Both the position numbers and the translations under genes were made by a program. The notes beneath the pieces were generated by a model. The model did no database searches. It had not been told where the DNA came from and saw only the letters and a list, made by a program, of their open reading frames with translations. Shown here piece after piece: positions 34,704 through 43,933 of a DNA stretch of 64,000 nt. Within the stretch, counting starts at the first letter, position 1. Every line of letters starts with the position of its first letter. The DNA comes from Sphingobacteriales bacterium TSM_CSM (lineage in GTDB: Bacteria; Bacteroidota; Bacteroidia; Chitinophagales; UBA2359): NCBI GenBank assembly GCA_002212725.1, contig MTCR01000097.1:1-64000 (forward strand), given 5' to 3'.

Positions 34704-37658
34704 ATGAATAAACTCAGTTCCTGCTACTATTTTACCCAACCCAACAAACTGCCACTGCTGGGTTTCTTATTGCTGCTTTGTGGCATGGGTGTGCAAATTT
34801 ACGCCCAAACTACCATTAGCATTGTACCGCCCGGTTGTTACTCGCCCACAACTCCTGCTGCCCAAGATGCAGCTGCAGCTGCCGATGCCACAGGAAATAC
34901 GCCTTTTGGCACCTGGCGGGCAATGGTGCAATATGCGCAAACCCACCCGTCTGTAACAACTATTAATTTTGCGCAGGGAACCTATTTAACAAATATGACA
35001 GGCAGCAGCCTCGATTGGGGAACTGCCAGTGTTGGTTATACCATTCCTGCCAATGTTACGGTAAACGGAAACGGAGCATTAATTGACAATACGCCCCTGG
35101 CCGGAACCAGTCAGGTGTGTTTTGCCTCCTTAAGCAGCGGCAGCGTACTCAATAATTTGAAGTTTAAGAAATTTTCGGGTAATACTGCCGGTGCTATCAA
35201 TGTGCCAGGTACTGCTACCGGTTGGACTATCAGCAACTGTACGTTTGATAACTGCAACCTCGCTACCGATGCACTTAAAGTTGCTTTGGCAGCAGCCGGA
35301 ACAGGAACTATAACCGGTTGCAGTTTTATTAACAACAGCAACCCTTTGGCTTATAACCCCGCTACCGTAGGAACTGCTACCGCCAGCGCCCTGTCTGTTA
35401 CCGGAACCGTTACCTCCGACCTGAATATCATCAATTCTGCTTTCCGGTGCAATTTCAGAAATACATCGGGTGGCGCTGTTCAAATTCATGATGATGTACA
35501 CGTTGATTTTGACGGGTGTACTTTTGCCGGAAACGAAGCAAATGCCAGTGCAGGCGGCGCTGTTTCTATACGCAACAATGCCATTGTTTCTTTTAACAAT
35601 ACGCTCTTTACCTGCAATTTTACATCGGGCGGAACTACCTACGATGGTGGCGCTTTAGATATAGAAAGTGGTTCGACCGTTACCATAACCGGTTGCAATT
35701 TTAAAAGCAATGGCTCACCCGATGCCACCTGGACCGCCAGCGCAGATACCCGCTACGGCGGAGCAATTTATGCTGCCGGCGCTGCCGCAAGCCTTGTAAC
35801 GCTTACTGTCAGCAACTCTGTTTTTGACGGCAATGTGGCCGGAACCGGTGCAGGAATTTATTTGAACGATGCCAATACTACCCTTAACAACAATTATTTT
35901 ACCGCAAATGATGCCAACTCCGAAGGCGGCGGTGTATTTGTGACCGAGGGCAATAATGTGGCTACACTTACCTTTACCGGCAATACCTTTACCGGCAATA
36001 ATGCCAACGGCAATTGCACCGGCATTGATGTGTTTACCGAAGCGCATATTAACGGCGCAAACAACGACCTTCAATTTTTAGCCGATGGACATCATTTATC
36101 AAATAACCCCGGCTCGCTTCAGTTTAATAACGGAGGTGCAGGCGATAGATGCAACGCATTTAATGTCACCAACTGGCCTAATTCGGCCGGTACTGTGTCT
36201 TCTAGCGGAGACCGATTGCTCTTAAGTTCGGCAGGAGCTTCTTTTCATTATGCAAACCGGCAGGAATCTGCCGCCAATGCAACCGATAAACTGTATTGGA
36301 CATTTACCATGTACACAGCAAATACCTTTTCGTCAGACACCAGATATATGGCATACTGTTTAGGCGGTACTAACTCCGATTTTACACAGGGCAACGGCTT
36401 TGCTGTGGTAAAAGGCCGAGATGGAACTTCAAAAATTGAATTTTGCAGCTTTACCGGTGGTTTAGATAATACCCCTAATTTTACCGTAATTCAACTTTTT
36501 GCTACCCCTGCAAACGAAGACGGGTATATTGCCTTTAAAGTAATGTATGACCCCGTAGCCGGAAACTGGACTTTTTGGTGGTCTAATTCCAATAGTGGCG
36601 GTGATGTGCCGGCCAACGAAAGTGACCCGAGAGGATTTTACTGGTGTGGCACTTCCAGCCCGTCAACCGTAACAGCAAATGTGGCAGCATCTTTTGTAGC
36701 CTCACCATTTTTTACGGGTCCGGTTTATAAGGGGGCATCTTCAAATCAGGTTTTTGTTAACAGCGCATTTTTCCGCTCCGGCGATGAGGTTAGCGGTACC
36801 GGCTGGGGTGGTACTTACACCGCCGCAACTTGTTCTACCTGTTTGCCCTCCACTCCGGTTGTGGCAGATGTGTGTCCGCTTCCTGCCGCTTATACCGTCA
36901 GTGGCACCCTGTTTCACGATACCGACGGTTTAACCGACAGTGCGGTTGACGGTACCGGCATAGGCACGGCATCTGCTGTGCAAATGTATGCCAATTTAGT
37001 GCAAGGCGGCAGTGTGGTGCAAAGCGTTACATTGCCTGCCGGCGGCGCATATACGTTTACGGGCGTAGCATCGGGCAGTTATACGGTGGTAATAGCAACG
37101 AGTGCAAGCGCCACAAGCCCGTCTGTTCCTGCCGGTTGGGTGAATGTTGGCGATGCCTTTGGCGCCAACAACGGCGCAGGCGCCGGCAACGAAGGCGGCA
37201 CGCCCAATGGTTCCATAGCGGTAACGGTGGGCAGCAATGATGTAACCGGGGTAAATTTTGGCATAGAGCAGCCGCCGGTAGCCAATGCGGTAAACGCAGC
37301 ATCGCAGCCCAATCCCGGCGGCACAACTCAGGTAACCGTACCAACCTTAACGGGTTCTGACCCCGAAGACGGCAGCTACACCGGCACCGGTCTTACCGAT
37401 GACCTTATTATTCAAACCATTCCGAATGCCGGCACACAAGGCATTTTATACTACAATGGCGTAGCTGTATCAGCAGGTCAAACCATTACCAACTACAACC
37501 CCGCCTTGTTAACCGCAGATCCTGTTGATGGCAATGTTACGCTAACCTTTACTTATAGTGAAGTTGATGCGGCAGGGGTGGCAAGTGCTCCGGCTACGGT
37601 AAATATGCCATTTGGCAATGCAATCTGTAACCCCGACCAAGGCACCTGGAATTATTAG
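34704..37658 (+). CDS. secreted right-handed beta-helix protein with SdrD-B-like domain
   Basis: A 984-residue exoprotein starting at ATG 34704. A signal peptide with a long n-region ends near QIYAQ. Residues 60-470 are Asn/Thr/Gly-rich with repeated short turns (TISNCTFDNC, FDGCTFAGNEANASAGGAVSI, TGCNFKSNG, FTGNTFTGNNANG) typical of parallel beta-helix polymorphic-outer-membrane-type repeats. A lectin- or laminin-G-like segment covers about 490-700. An SdrD-B-like beta sandwich at about 730-860 has LFHDTDGLTDSAVDG, and a cadherin-like region follows. It ends abruptly at QGTWNY without a T9SS sorting domain, which is unusual for such a protein here. Adhesion is a likely role; none is proven. 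Confidence 0.75.
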   Translation: MNKLSSCYYFTQPNKLPLLGFLLLLCGMGVQIYAQTTISIVPPGCYSPTTPAAQDAAAAADATGNTPFGTWRAMVQYAQTHPSVTTINFAQGTYLTNMTGSSLDWGTASVGYTIPANVTVNGNGALIDNTPLAGTSQVCFASLSSGSVLNNLKFKKFSGNTAGAINVPGTATGWTISNCTFDNCNLATDALKVALAAAGTGTITGCSFINNSNPLAYNPATVGTATASALSVTGTVTSDLNIINSAFRCNFRNTSGGAVQIHDDVHVDFDGCTFAGNEANASAGGAVSIRNNAIVSFNNTLFTCNFTSGGTTYDGGALDIESGSTVTITGCNFKSNGSPDATWTASADTRYGGAIYAAGAAASLVTLTVSNSVFDGNVAGTGAGIYLNDANTTLNNNYFTANDANSEGGGVFVTEGNNVATLTFTGNTFTGNNANGNCTGIDVFTEAHINGANNDLQFLADGHHLSNNPGSLQFNNGGAGDRCNAFNVTNWPNSAGTVSSSGDRLLLSSAGASFHYANRQESAANATDKLYWTFTMYTANTFSSDTRYMAYCLGGTNSDFTQGNGFAVVKGRDGTSKIEFCSFTGGLDNTPNFTVIQLFATPANEDGYIAFKVMYDPVAGNWTFWWSNSNSGGDVPANESDPRGFYWCGTSSPSTVTANVAASFVASPFFTGPVYKGASSNQVFVNSAFFRSGDEVSGTGWGGTYTAATCSTCLPSTPVVADVCPLPAAYTVSGTLFHDTDGLTDSAVDGTGIGTASAVQMYANLVQGGSVVQSVTLPAGGAYTFTGVASGSYTVVIATSASATSPSVPAGWVNVGDAFGANNGAGAGNEGGTPNGSIAVTVGSNDVTGVNFGIEQPPVANAVNAASQPNPGGTTQVTVPTLTGSDPEDGSYTGTGLTDDLIIQTIPNAGTQGILYYNGVAVSAGQTITNYNPALLTADPVDGNVTLTFTYSEVDAAGVASAPATVNMPFGNAICNPDQGTWNY

Positions 37659-37700
37659 GAAGTGCAGAATTGGTGTGTTGACACATAAAGATATTATGTC

Positions 37701-37731
37701 AAAAGGCTGTTCCGGGAGGGCAGCCTTTTGC
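37701..37731 (+). terminator. intrinsic terminator after the beta-helix gene
   Basis: AAAAGGCTG (37701-37709) and CAGCCTTTT (37721-37729) form a 9-bp hairpin with a T-rich end, 43 bp after the stop codon. Its A-rich 5' side means it could also act leftward on the convergent metal-binding lipoprotein gene. Confidence 0.75.
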
Positions 37732-37805
37732 TTATGCAGGCAGGTTTAGCCCGGGCACATTGGGCGGCGGTAAAGTTTGCAGGTTGTTTTATGGGGTGAA
37801 AAGCG

Positions 37806-38777
37806 CTATTTCAATGCCTGCACAATGTTATGCACATTGGCTTTTACCATACCAATATAGGTGCCTTCGGGCGTACCGTCTTGCCCCATGGCATCAGAAA
37901 ACAAGGTGCCGCCAATGCTTACCCGGTGCCCGCGTTCATTGCAGCCGGCCACCACGGCTTCAAGCGGTTTTGCAGGTACAGAACTTTCAACAAATACCGC
38001 TTTTACCTTTCTGGAACTGATGAGTTCTACCATATCGGTAATATCTTTCAGCCCAAACTCTATTACTGTTGAAATACCCTGCAATCCTTTAACCTCAATA
38101 TTGTAGGCACGGCCAAAATAGTTAAAGGCATCGTGCGAGGTAATGAGCAGCCGTTGCTCTTTGGGTATGCCGGCAATTTGCTGCTTTACCTCTTCATGCA
38201 GAGAGGCAAGTTGTTGCAGGTATGCGGCTTCGTTTGCCCGGTAAAATGCGGCATTTTCGGGGTCTTTTTCCTGCAAGTGTTTGCTTATTTGTGTTACCGC
38301 CTTTGCCCAAAGCGATACATCAAACCAAATATGCGGGTCGTAGGCGTGCTTATCGTCTGTTGCCGTTTTACCGGTAAGGGTTAAAAACAGCGCATTATCA
38401 ATGCCGGCAGAAACAGCAAAAACCGGTTTTTGGCGGGCTAATTTTTCGAGTATGTCCTCCATTTTCCCTTCCAGAAAAAGGCCGTTATAAAAAACCATAT
38501 CGGCGTTGCTCAGCAGGTTCAGGTCGTTTTGACTGGCTTTATAAAGATGCGGGTCAACACCGGCGCCCATAAGCGCTGCTACGTCGGCTTTATCTTGTAC
38601 TATATTTTGCACCGCATCTTTTATCATGCCGGTAGTGGTAACAATTTTCAGCTTGCCTTCAGCGGTATTGTTATTACCTTTTGGATTGCAGGCGGTAAAA
38701 GTAGCGATCAGGTACAAGCAGGTGGCAATAACCAGTATGCTTTCCGGTAGCGGGTACCGGTTCTTGATAAATTTCAT
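37806..38777 (-). CDS. metal ABC transporter substrate-binding lipoprotein (cluster A-I, ZnuA/SitA type)
   Basis: A 323-residue lipoprotein with lipobox TFTAC. Metal ligands are at the family positions: His in GVDPHLYKAS, His in YDPHIWFD, Glu in VFVESSVPAK and Asp in LFSDAMG. The loop between the first two ligands is short and only weakly His-rich, and the His-His-Glu-Asp set is more like Mn/Fe binders (SitA/MntC) than Zn binders. The permease and ATPase genes usually beside it are absent, so it is an orphan or its partners lie elsewhere. A small palindrome (38787-38799) sits directly upstream of the start codon. Confidence 0.87.
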   Translation of the reverse strand: MKFIKNRYPLPESILVIATCLYLIATFTACNPKGNNNTAEGKLKIVTTTGMIKDAVQNIVQDKADVAALMGAGVDPHLYKASQNDLNLLSNADMVFYNGLFLEGKMEDILEKLARQKPVFAVSAGIDNALFLTLTGKTATDDKHAYDPHIWFDVSLWAKAVTQISKHLQEKDPENAAFYRANEAAYLQQLASLHEEVKQQIAGIPKEQRLLITSHDAFNYFGRAYNIEVKGLQGISTVIEFGLKDITDMVELISSRKVKAVFVESSVPAKPLEAVVAGCNERGHRVSIGGTLFSDAMGQDGTPEGTYIGMVKANVHNIVQALK

Positions 38778-38786
38778 ACGGTAAAA

Positions 38787-38799
38787 ATTTAGTATAAAT
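38787..38799. promoter_or_regulatory. small palindrome upstream of the metal-binding lipoprotein
   Basis: ATTTA/TAAAT around a central GTA, 10 bp upstream of the start codon on the minus strand. It shares the half-site AGTATAAA with the feoA operator-like box at 52610-52626, so it may be a metalloregulator site. One short AT-rich palindrome is weak evidence. Confidence 0.3.
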
Positions 38800-38925
38800 T
38801 AATCTGAAAAACTATTTAACCCAAAACAACAAAGACAGGCCACCGGTTTAACTACCCTTGCAAAAAATGGGCAGCTAACAAAATGCCTGCCAAATAAATG
38901 AAACAGCAGAGGGGGGCAACTGCAG

Positions 38926-39591
38926 TTAATCCTTATTTTCTTTGTATTTGTTTTTAAAGTCGCCGCGTTTCAGGGCTTTAAAAAACTCTGCCCAGGCAAA
39001 AACATCAAAAATGCGCATGTGCGGCGATTGCCCTACGGAATATAAATTTTGCGAGTAGCGGCGCATTTGGTAGTCAAAGTTTTCGTTGCCGTCCATTTTC
39101 ATGGAGAGGGTAAGTTCCTGAATGCGTTGCTGGTCTAAGTTTTTTTCGGCGCGGGTAATGTCGTCATCGGGGATGTTGAGCGATAGGAACGCCTGTTTAA
39201 ACTCATGAGGTGCCGGCCAGGGGTAAATTACGGCAGTAGGCAGCATAATGGTATCATGCTTCATAAATTGAATAACAGAGTAGGTGTTTTCGGGTAAATT
39301 GGGGGGTATTACCATTTTTGCCTTCTGGTAACCTACGGCCGAAAACAAAATGGTATCGCCTTTGGTAACTACAAAAGAAAAGAAGCCCTGCCCGTTGCTG
39401 ATAGTGCCACGGCGCTTGTTTTTATCCCAAATGTTGGCATAAAAAACAGGAGTTAAACTGTCAGATGCCATTACAATACCCGAAAACTGCACCAACCGGC
39501 TGTTTATATCCTGTGCCTGTACCTTAGCATTAGTGAAAAGGCTCAAAGCCAGAAACAGTGCTAAAACTCCGCCAAACCGCTTCATAAACAC
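38926..39591 (-). CDS. carboxypeptidase-regulatory-like domain exported protein
   Basis: A 221-residue protein with a signal peptide ending in VQAQ. Residues 35-125 are a carboxypeptidase-D regulatory-like beta sandwich (FSGIVMASDSLTPVFYANIWD to GQGFFSFVVTKGDTILFSAVGYQKAK), a domain common at the N-terminus of Bacteroidota outer-membrane proteins. The C-terminal 95 residues are charged and helical. It is not a TonB receptor, as the barrel is missing. The function is unknown. It is divergent from the DUF3857 pair. Confidence 0.72.
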   Translation of the reverse strand: MFMKRFGGVLALFLALSLFTNAKVQAQDINSRLVQFSGIVMASDSLTPVFYANIWDKNKRRGTISNGQGFFSFVVTKGDTILFSAVGYQKAKMVIPPNLPENTYSVIQFMKHDTIMLPTAVIYPWPAPHEFKQAFLSLNIPDDDITRAEKNLDQQRIQELTLSMKMDGNENFDYQMRRYSQNLYSVGQSPHMRIFDVFAWAEFFKALKRGDFKNKYKENKD

Positions 39592-39797
39592 GCTATTTAC
39601 CCAAATAAACGCTTAAAGGACTGAAATAGTTGTGTGATATACGCATCAAAGGGTGTATGCTTAAATGAATTGGTGCCGCTTTACCCGATATAGGCATTAG
39701 AAGGTAAAAAAAACCAATAATTCAGACTAAATGCTGATGTATATGGTAATATATATAAATTGAACTCTTTTTTCTATAGAAAACCAAAACAAATGTT

Positions 39798-39827
39798 TTG
39801 CAAATAGTTATTATTACCCTATCTTTA
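39798..39827 (+). promoter_or_regulatory. promoter of the DUF3857 gene pair
   Basis: TTG (39798-39800, within TTTTG), a 19-nt spacer and TATCTTTA (39820-39827), one mismatch from TAnnTTTG, lie 48 bp upstream of the first ATG. Confidence 0.65.
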
Positions 39828-39874
39828 GGCCATTAACAAAGCGCAGTTTTAAATAAATTTAAAAATATAAAACT

Positions 39875-41935
39875 ATGAAAATTTTAATTAAATTAACAGG
39901 CACATTTTTTTGCATTTTACTCTCCAGTACATTAACTGCACAAAAACCACCCGAAAAATATGGTCATATTGAAGTAGAAGATTTAAAAGCAATTATTTGC
40001 CCCATAGATTCAAATGCACATGCCTATTATTTATTTGATTTCGGAAAATCAGACTTTGATTTTCCTGACAAAAAGATAATGATAAACGAAGGAACCAACA
40101 AGGGATTTAAAGTTACCTTTGAACGTCATTTCCGGATTAAAATATTAAACCAGGCAGCCTTTTCGGAAGCGGACATAGAATTTCCCGTTTATCGGGGAGC
40201 ATGGGGCAGCGATGATGTAGATTTTGTTAAAGCAAGCACATACAATCTGGAGAATAATGCAGTAGTTGGGTCAAAACTTGAAAAATCGGCAATAATCAAG
40301 GAAAAAGTGAACGAAAATTTGACTTTATACAAATTTCCGATGCCAAATGTTAAAGAAGGTTCAATCATTGAAGTAAATTATGCCATCAGTTCATATATTA
40401 CCGGGAACCTTCAGGATTGGAACTTCCAACATTCCATTCCGGCGCTTAAATCAGAATATCATGTAAGTATTCCCGAATACTATTCATTTAGTATGAACAT
40501 GAAAGGATACGCCAATATTGAGGTAAAAGAACAGGAAGGATCCCAAACTTTAGTATTGGAAGTGTATGAAAGGGGTAGCGGGTCAAACATTGTAAGATAT
40601 GATGATGCAAAATATGACTATCGTTATATCCTTTACCATTTCACAGGGCAAAATATACCGGCTTTTAAAGAGGATGGGTTTCTTAAAACAAAAGATACCT
40701 ACCTTTCTGCTGTTGAATTTGAATTACAAAGCTATCAGTTTCCGGGCGAAGCTTACCGAAATTTTACCAATTCATGGCAAACAGTTATTACTACCTTGCT
40801 GAACGATGGCGCTTTTGGAGAGCAGATAAAGAAGTCTGTTATTCCTGCCGATGATATTAATCTGCTTAGGCAAAAAGGAGCCACAGGCACCGATTTGATG
40901 CATCTAACCCATAAGTTTATTACAACAAAAATGCGATGGAATGAAAAGAGCCAACTGTTTATAAGCAATACATTGCGAGATGCCTATAATAAAGGAACAG
41001 GCAATTCTGCCGAAATAAATCTGTGTTTATTACAGATGTTGCGTGAGTTGGGTTTTGACGCATATCCTGTGACATTAAGTACACAAGAACATGGCATCAT
41101 CAATCGTGTCCACCCATCAATTAATGATTTTTGCTATGTAGTGGTTGCTGTTACTTTAGACGAGAATATGTACCTCCTTGATGCCACCGAACCAAGTTCG
41201 GGTATTAATTTGTTGCCCATCCGGTGTCTTAATGATAAAGGGTTGCTGTTGCGCGAAAATGCTCCGCTTACATGGATAGACCTTCAAGAAAAGGCTGTTT
41301 ACAAAGTACAAACCTTATATAACCTGTCTTTAGATGCTACAGATTTAGGTTTTAAAGGATCTATTGATTATAATACAAGCAATTATGCCGCCTATATCCA
41401 CAATCTGCAATACAGCAAAAACAAAACCAAAGAGAACCAAATTGAATATTTGCAAAAGGAAAACCCCGGTTTAAATATTTTAGGCAGCGAAATAACCACA
41501 CCGGATTACTCAAATTACAAAATGAAAGAACATTATGATGTTTCCGTTAAAAATGCTGCAGAAACCGCCGGAGATTTAATCTATTTTTCTCCTTTGTTTT
41601 ATGAAACAACTTCCGAAAACCCCTTTAAACTACAAAAACGCGATTATCCGGTAGAGTTTAATTTTACCTATGGCATTTACAACTCTGTAAAGCTGGAATT
41701 ACCCGATAATGTAACAGTAGAAGCCTTACCCCAAAGCGTATCCATTATTTTAGACACCGAAAAGTCGGCTAAGTTTGTATATAATGTAACGCAATCGGGA
41801 AATACTATTCAGATTTCGAGCCAGTTAAGTATATATAAATTATTATTCTTGCCCGAAGAATATGAAAATCTGAAAGATTTCTACGGGCAGGTAGTTGCCA
41901 AGCAAAACGAAAAAATTGTACTTAAAAAAAACTAA
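39875..41935 (+). CDS. DUF3857/transglutaminase-fold exported protein, catalytic Cys apparently lost
   Basis: A 686-residue exported protein with a signal peptide ending in LTAQ. The N-terminal half (about 45-270) is a DUF3857 domain. The middle (about 330-430) is a transglutaminase-like fold. At the position where active members read GDCxD, this protein reads GNSAEINLCLLQML, so the nucleophilic Cys is missing, although the later LLDATEPSSG strand with its Asp is kept. The C-terminal part is beta-rich. It is probably a non-catalytic binding protein of the periplasm or surface. It is cotranscribed with the next gene (4-bp gap), a paralogue that keeps the Cys. Confidence 0.8.
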   Translation: MKILIKLTGTFFCILLSSTLTAQKPPEKYGHIEVEDLKAIICPIDSNAHAYYLFDFGKSDFDFPDKKIMINEGTNKGFKVTFERHFRIKILNQAAFSEADIEFPVYRGAWGSDDVDFVKASTYNLENNAVVGSKLEKSAIIKEKVNENLTLYKFPMPNVKEGSIIEVNYAISSYITGNLQDWNFQHSIPALKSEYHVSIPEYYSFSMNMKGYANIEVKEQEGSQTLVLEVYERGSGSNIVRYDDAKYDYRYILYHFTGQNIPAFKEDGFLKTKDTYLSAVEFELQSYQFPGEAYRNFTNSWQTVITTLLNDGAFGEQIKKSVIPADDINLLRQKGATGTDLMHLTHKFITTKMRWNEKSQLFISNTLRDAYNKGTGNSAEINLCLLQMLRELGFDAYPVTLSTQEHGIINRVHPSINDFCYVVVAVTLDENMYLLDATEPSSGINLLPIRCLNDKGLLLRENAPLTWIDLQEKAVYKVQTLYNLSLDATDLGFKGSIDYNTSNYAAYIHNLQYSKNKTKENQIEYLQKENPGLNILGSEITTPDYSNYKMKEHYDVSVKNAAETAGDLIYFSPLFYETTSENPFKLQKRDYPVEFNFTYGIYNSVKLELPDNVTVEALPQSVSIILDTEKSAKFVYNVTQSGNTIQISSQLSIYKLLFLPEEYENLKDFYGQVVAKQNEKIVLKKN

Positions 41936-41939
41936 TCCT

Positions 41940-43853
41940 ATGAAAAATGCCCTCGTGTTGTTTACCTGCATAACAATAATGACAAGCGTTTCGGCTCAAA
42001 ACAATAACTACCATGTCGGGCTAATTCCCGACTCACTGCTTGAAAATGCAAATGCCGTTTACCGTATCAGTAACACATCATACACCAGAAAGTCGGTTTC
42101 GGCGCTTAGGGAATATGTTCATTTTGCTGTAACCATTTTAAACGCCAAGGGCGACAAACACGCCGCCTTTGCTGGGTTTTATGATAATTTCATTACAATT
42201 TCTGATTTTACCGGAACCATTTTTAACGAAAACGGCGTAAAAATCAGAGAAATTAAACCCAAAGACCTGCTTGATGAACCGGCATACCCCTCTTTTACCT
42301 TGTATAGCGATAACAGGGTTAAATACATAACGCCCAAAATTGCAACCTACCCTTATACCGTAGAATATTCTTATGTAGTAACTTATAAAGGATTTGTAGG
42401 CATACAACCGTGGCGACCGCTTCCGGATTATCACATATCGGTTATGCAGGCAACATTAAGCTATACAACCCCTTCGGTTATTGGAATCAATTATAAAATG
42501 CTAAACGGACAATTAAGTTTCAGTGAAAAAACAGAAAATAATCTGCTAACCTATGAATGGCATGCCGAAAATCTGAAAGCTATTGCAGACGAACCTGTTT
42601 CTCCTCCTTTTACCGAACTTTTTCCGGCCATATTACTTTCGCCTGCAAATTTTGAATACGATAACACTTTTGGCGATTTCAGCACTTGGGAATCATACGG
42701 CAATTGGAGTTATTCTCTCATTAGTAAACAGGATAAACTGCCCGAAAATGTGGTTACATTCATAAAACAACTCATTGCGCCGCTGAGTAGTAAAAAAGAG
42801 ATTGCTAAGCAAATTTACCAATACATGCAATCTAAAACCCGTTACGTAAATATCTCTTTGGGTATTGGCGGATTTAAACCGGTAAACGCTCAAAAGGTTG
42901 ATGAAAATGGTTACGGAGATTGCAAAGCATTGAGCAACTATACCAAAAGTTTACTGAAAATTGCAGATATTGAGGCTTATTATACCGAAATTGGCAATGG
43001 AACATATCAGAAAATAGCTCATGCAGATTTTGCCAGCGCTTATCAATCAAACCACGTAATCCTATGCGTACCAATTGATAAAGATACCATTTGGCTTGAA
43101 TGTACAAACCAAAAAATTCCGTTTGGTTATATAGGTAGCGGAAACTCAAATCGGTATGCTTTGGCAATAACATCTACCGGAGGACATTTGGTAAAAACCC
43201 CTGTTTATTCGGCACAAAACAATTTAAAAACTACCGTTGCCTCGCAAATCATTCTGCCTAACGGCAATTTATCAACAAATGCCTCTTTTTATTACACTGA
43301 AATGGCTTATGAAGATGTTTTTGGACTAATAAACTCTTCAAAAGAGGAGCAAAAAAATTATATTCAAAAAAATATTCCAATCAACAACTTGCACTTAGAT
43401 ACTTGGAAAGTACTCGACTCCAGCAACGAAACCGGTATTCCATCGGGAAGTGTGCAATTTTTGGCAACTGCTTCCGGTTATGCCTCTGTAACCGGACAAC
43501 GCATCTTCGTTCCGTTTAACCCGTTTAACCGGGCTTCCAACCCATTTGGCGGAGCAACTAAGCGAACTTCCGATATTTGGCTGGAATATGGGTCAATGCA
43601 AATTGATACCCTCTATTTTACCATACCCGAAGGCTATACACCCGAATTTATACCCGATGCTTTAACGGCCAAATCTGTTTTGGGCAGCTACGAACTCAAA
43701 TCCCGGCAAGATAATAATCGGATCTGTTTTGTCAGAAAGTTTGTATTAAATGAAGGACGCTACCCAGCAAAAGACTATCCCGAAATCTATTCCTTTTTCC
43801 ACCATATTGCTGACTTCGATACAAAAAAAATAATCCTGAAAAAGCTGCCCTAA
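41940..43853 (+). CDS. DUF3857/transglutaminase-like exported protein with intact Cys
   Basis: A 637-residue paralogue of the preceding protein, starting at ATG 41940, with a signal peptide ending in VSAQ. It has a DUF3857 domain at about 45-260 and a transglutaminase core with Cys near 326 in GYGDCKALSNYTKSLL, His in SNHVILCV and the acidic residue in TIWLECTNQ. That is a plausible Cys-His-Asp/Glu triad, so peptidase or cross-linking activity is possible. The C-terminal DUF3858-like beta domain ends in KKIILKKLP. It is placed 4 bp after the Cys-less paralogue, so the two probably act together. Confidence 0.82.
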   Translation: MKNALVLFTCITIMTSVSAQNNNYHVGLIPDSLLENANAVYRISNTSYTRKSVSALREYVHFAVTILNAKGDKHAAFAGFYDNFITISDFTGTIFNENGVKIREIKPKDLLDEPAYPSFTLYSDNRVKYITPKIATYPYTVEYSYVVTYKGFVGIQPWRPLPDYHISVMQATLSYTTPSVIGINYKMLNGQLSFSEKTENNLLTYEWHAENLKAIADEPVSPPFTELFPAILLSPANFEYDNTFGDFSTWESYGNWSYSLISKQDKLPENVVTFIKQLIAPLSSKKEIAKQIYQYMQSKTRYVNISLGIGGFKPVNAQKVDENGYGDCKALSNYTKSLLKIADIEAYYTEIGNGTYQKIAHADFASAYQSNHVILCVPIDKDTIWLECTNQKIPFGYIGSGNSNRYALAITSTGGHLVKTPVYSAQNNLKTTVASQIILPNGNLSTNASFYYTEMAYEDVFGLINSSKEEQKNYIQKNIPINNLHLDTWKVLDSSNETGIPSGSVQFLATASGYASVTGQRIFVPFNPFNRASNPFGGATKRTSDIWLEYGSMQIDTLYFTIPEGYTPEFIPDALTAKSVLGSYELKSRQDNNRICFVRKFVLNEGRYPAKDYPEIYSFFHHIADFDTKKIILKKLP

Positions 43854-43854
43854 T

Positions 43855-43884
43855 TTGACTGCGCAGCAAAAACAGGTATATTTG
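43855..43884 (+). promoter_or_regulatory. promoter of the cytochrome c/copper-monooxygenase fusion
   Basis: TTG (43855-43857), a 19-nt spacer and TATATTTG (43877-43884) form the best consensus promoter in the window, 49 bp upstream of the ATG at 43934. Confidence 0.8.
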
Positions 43885-43933
43885 CACTTGGGTAACGTCT
43901 TTTCTGCTTTTATCATCTACAAAGCCAATTTGC

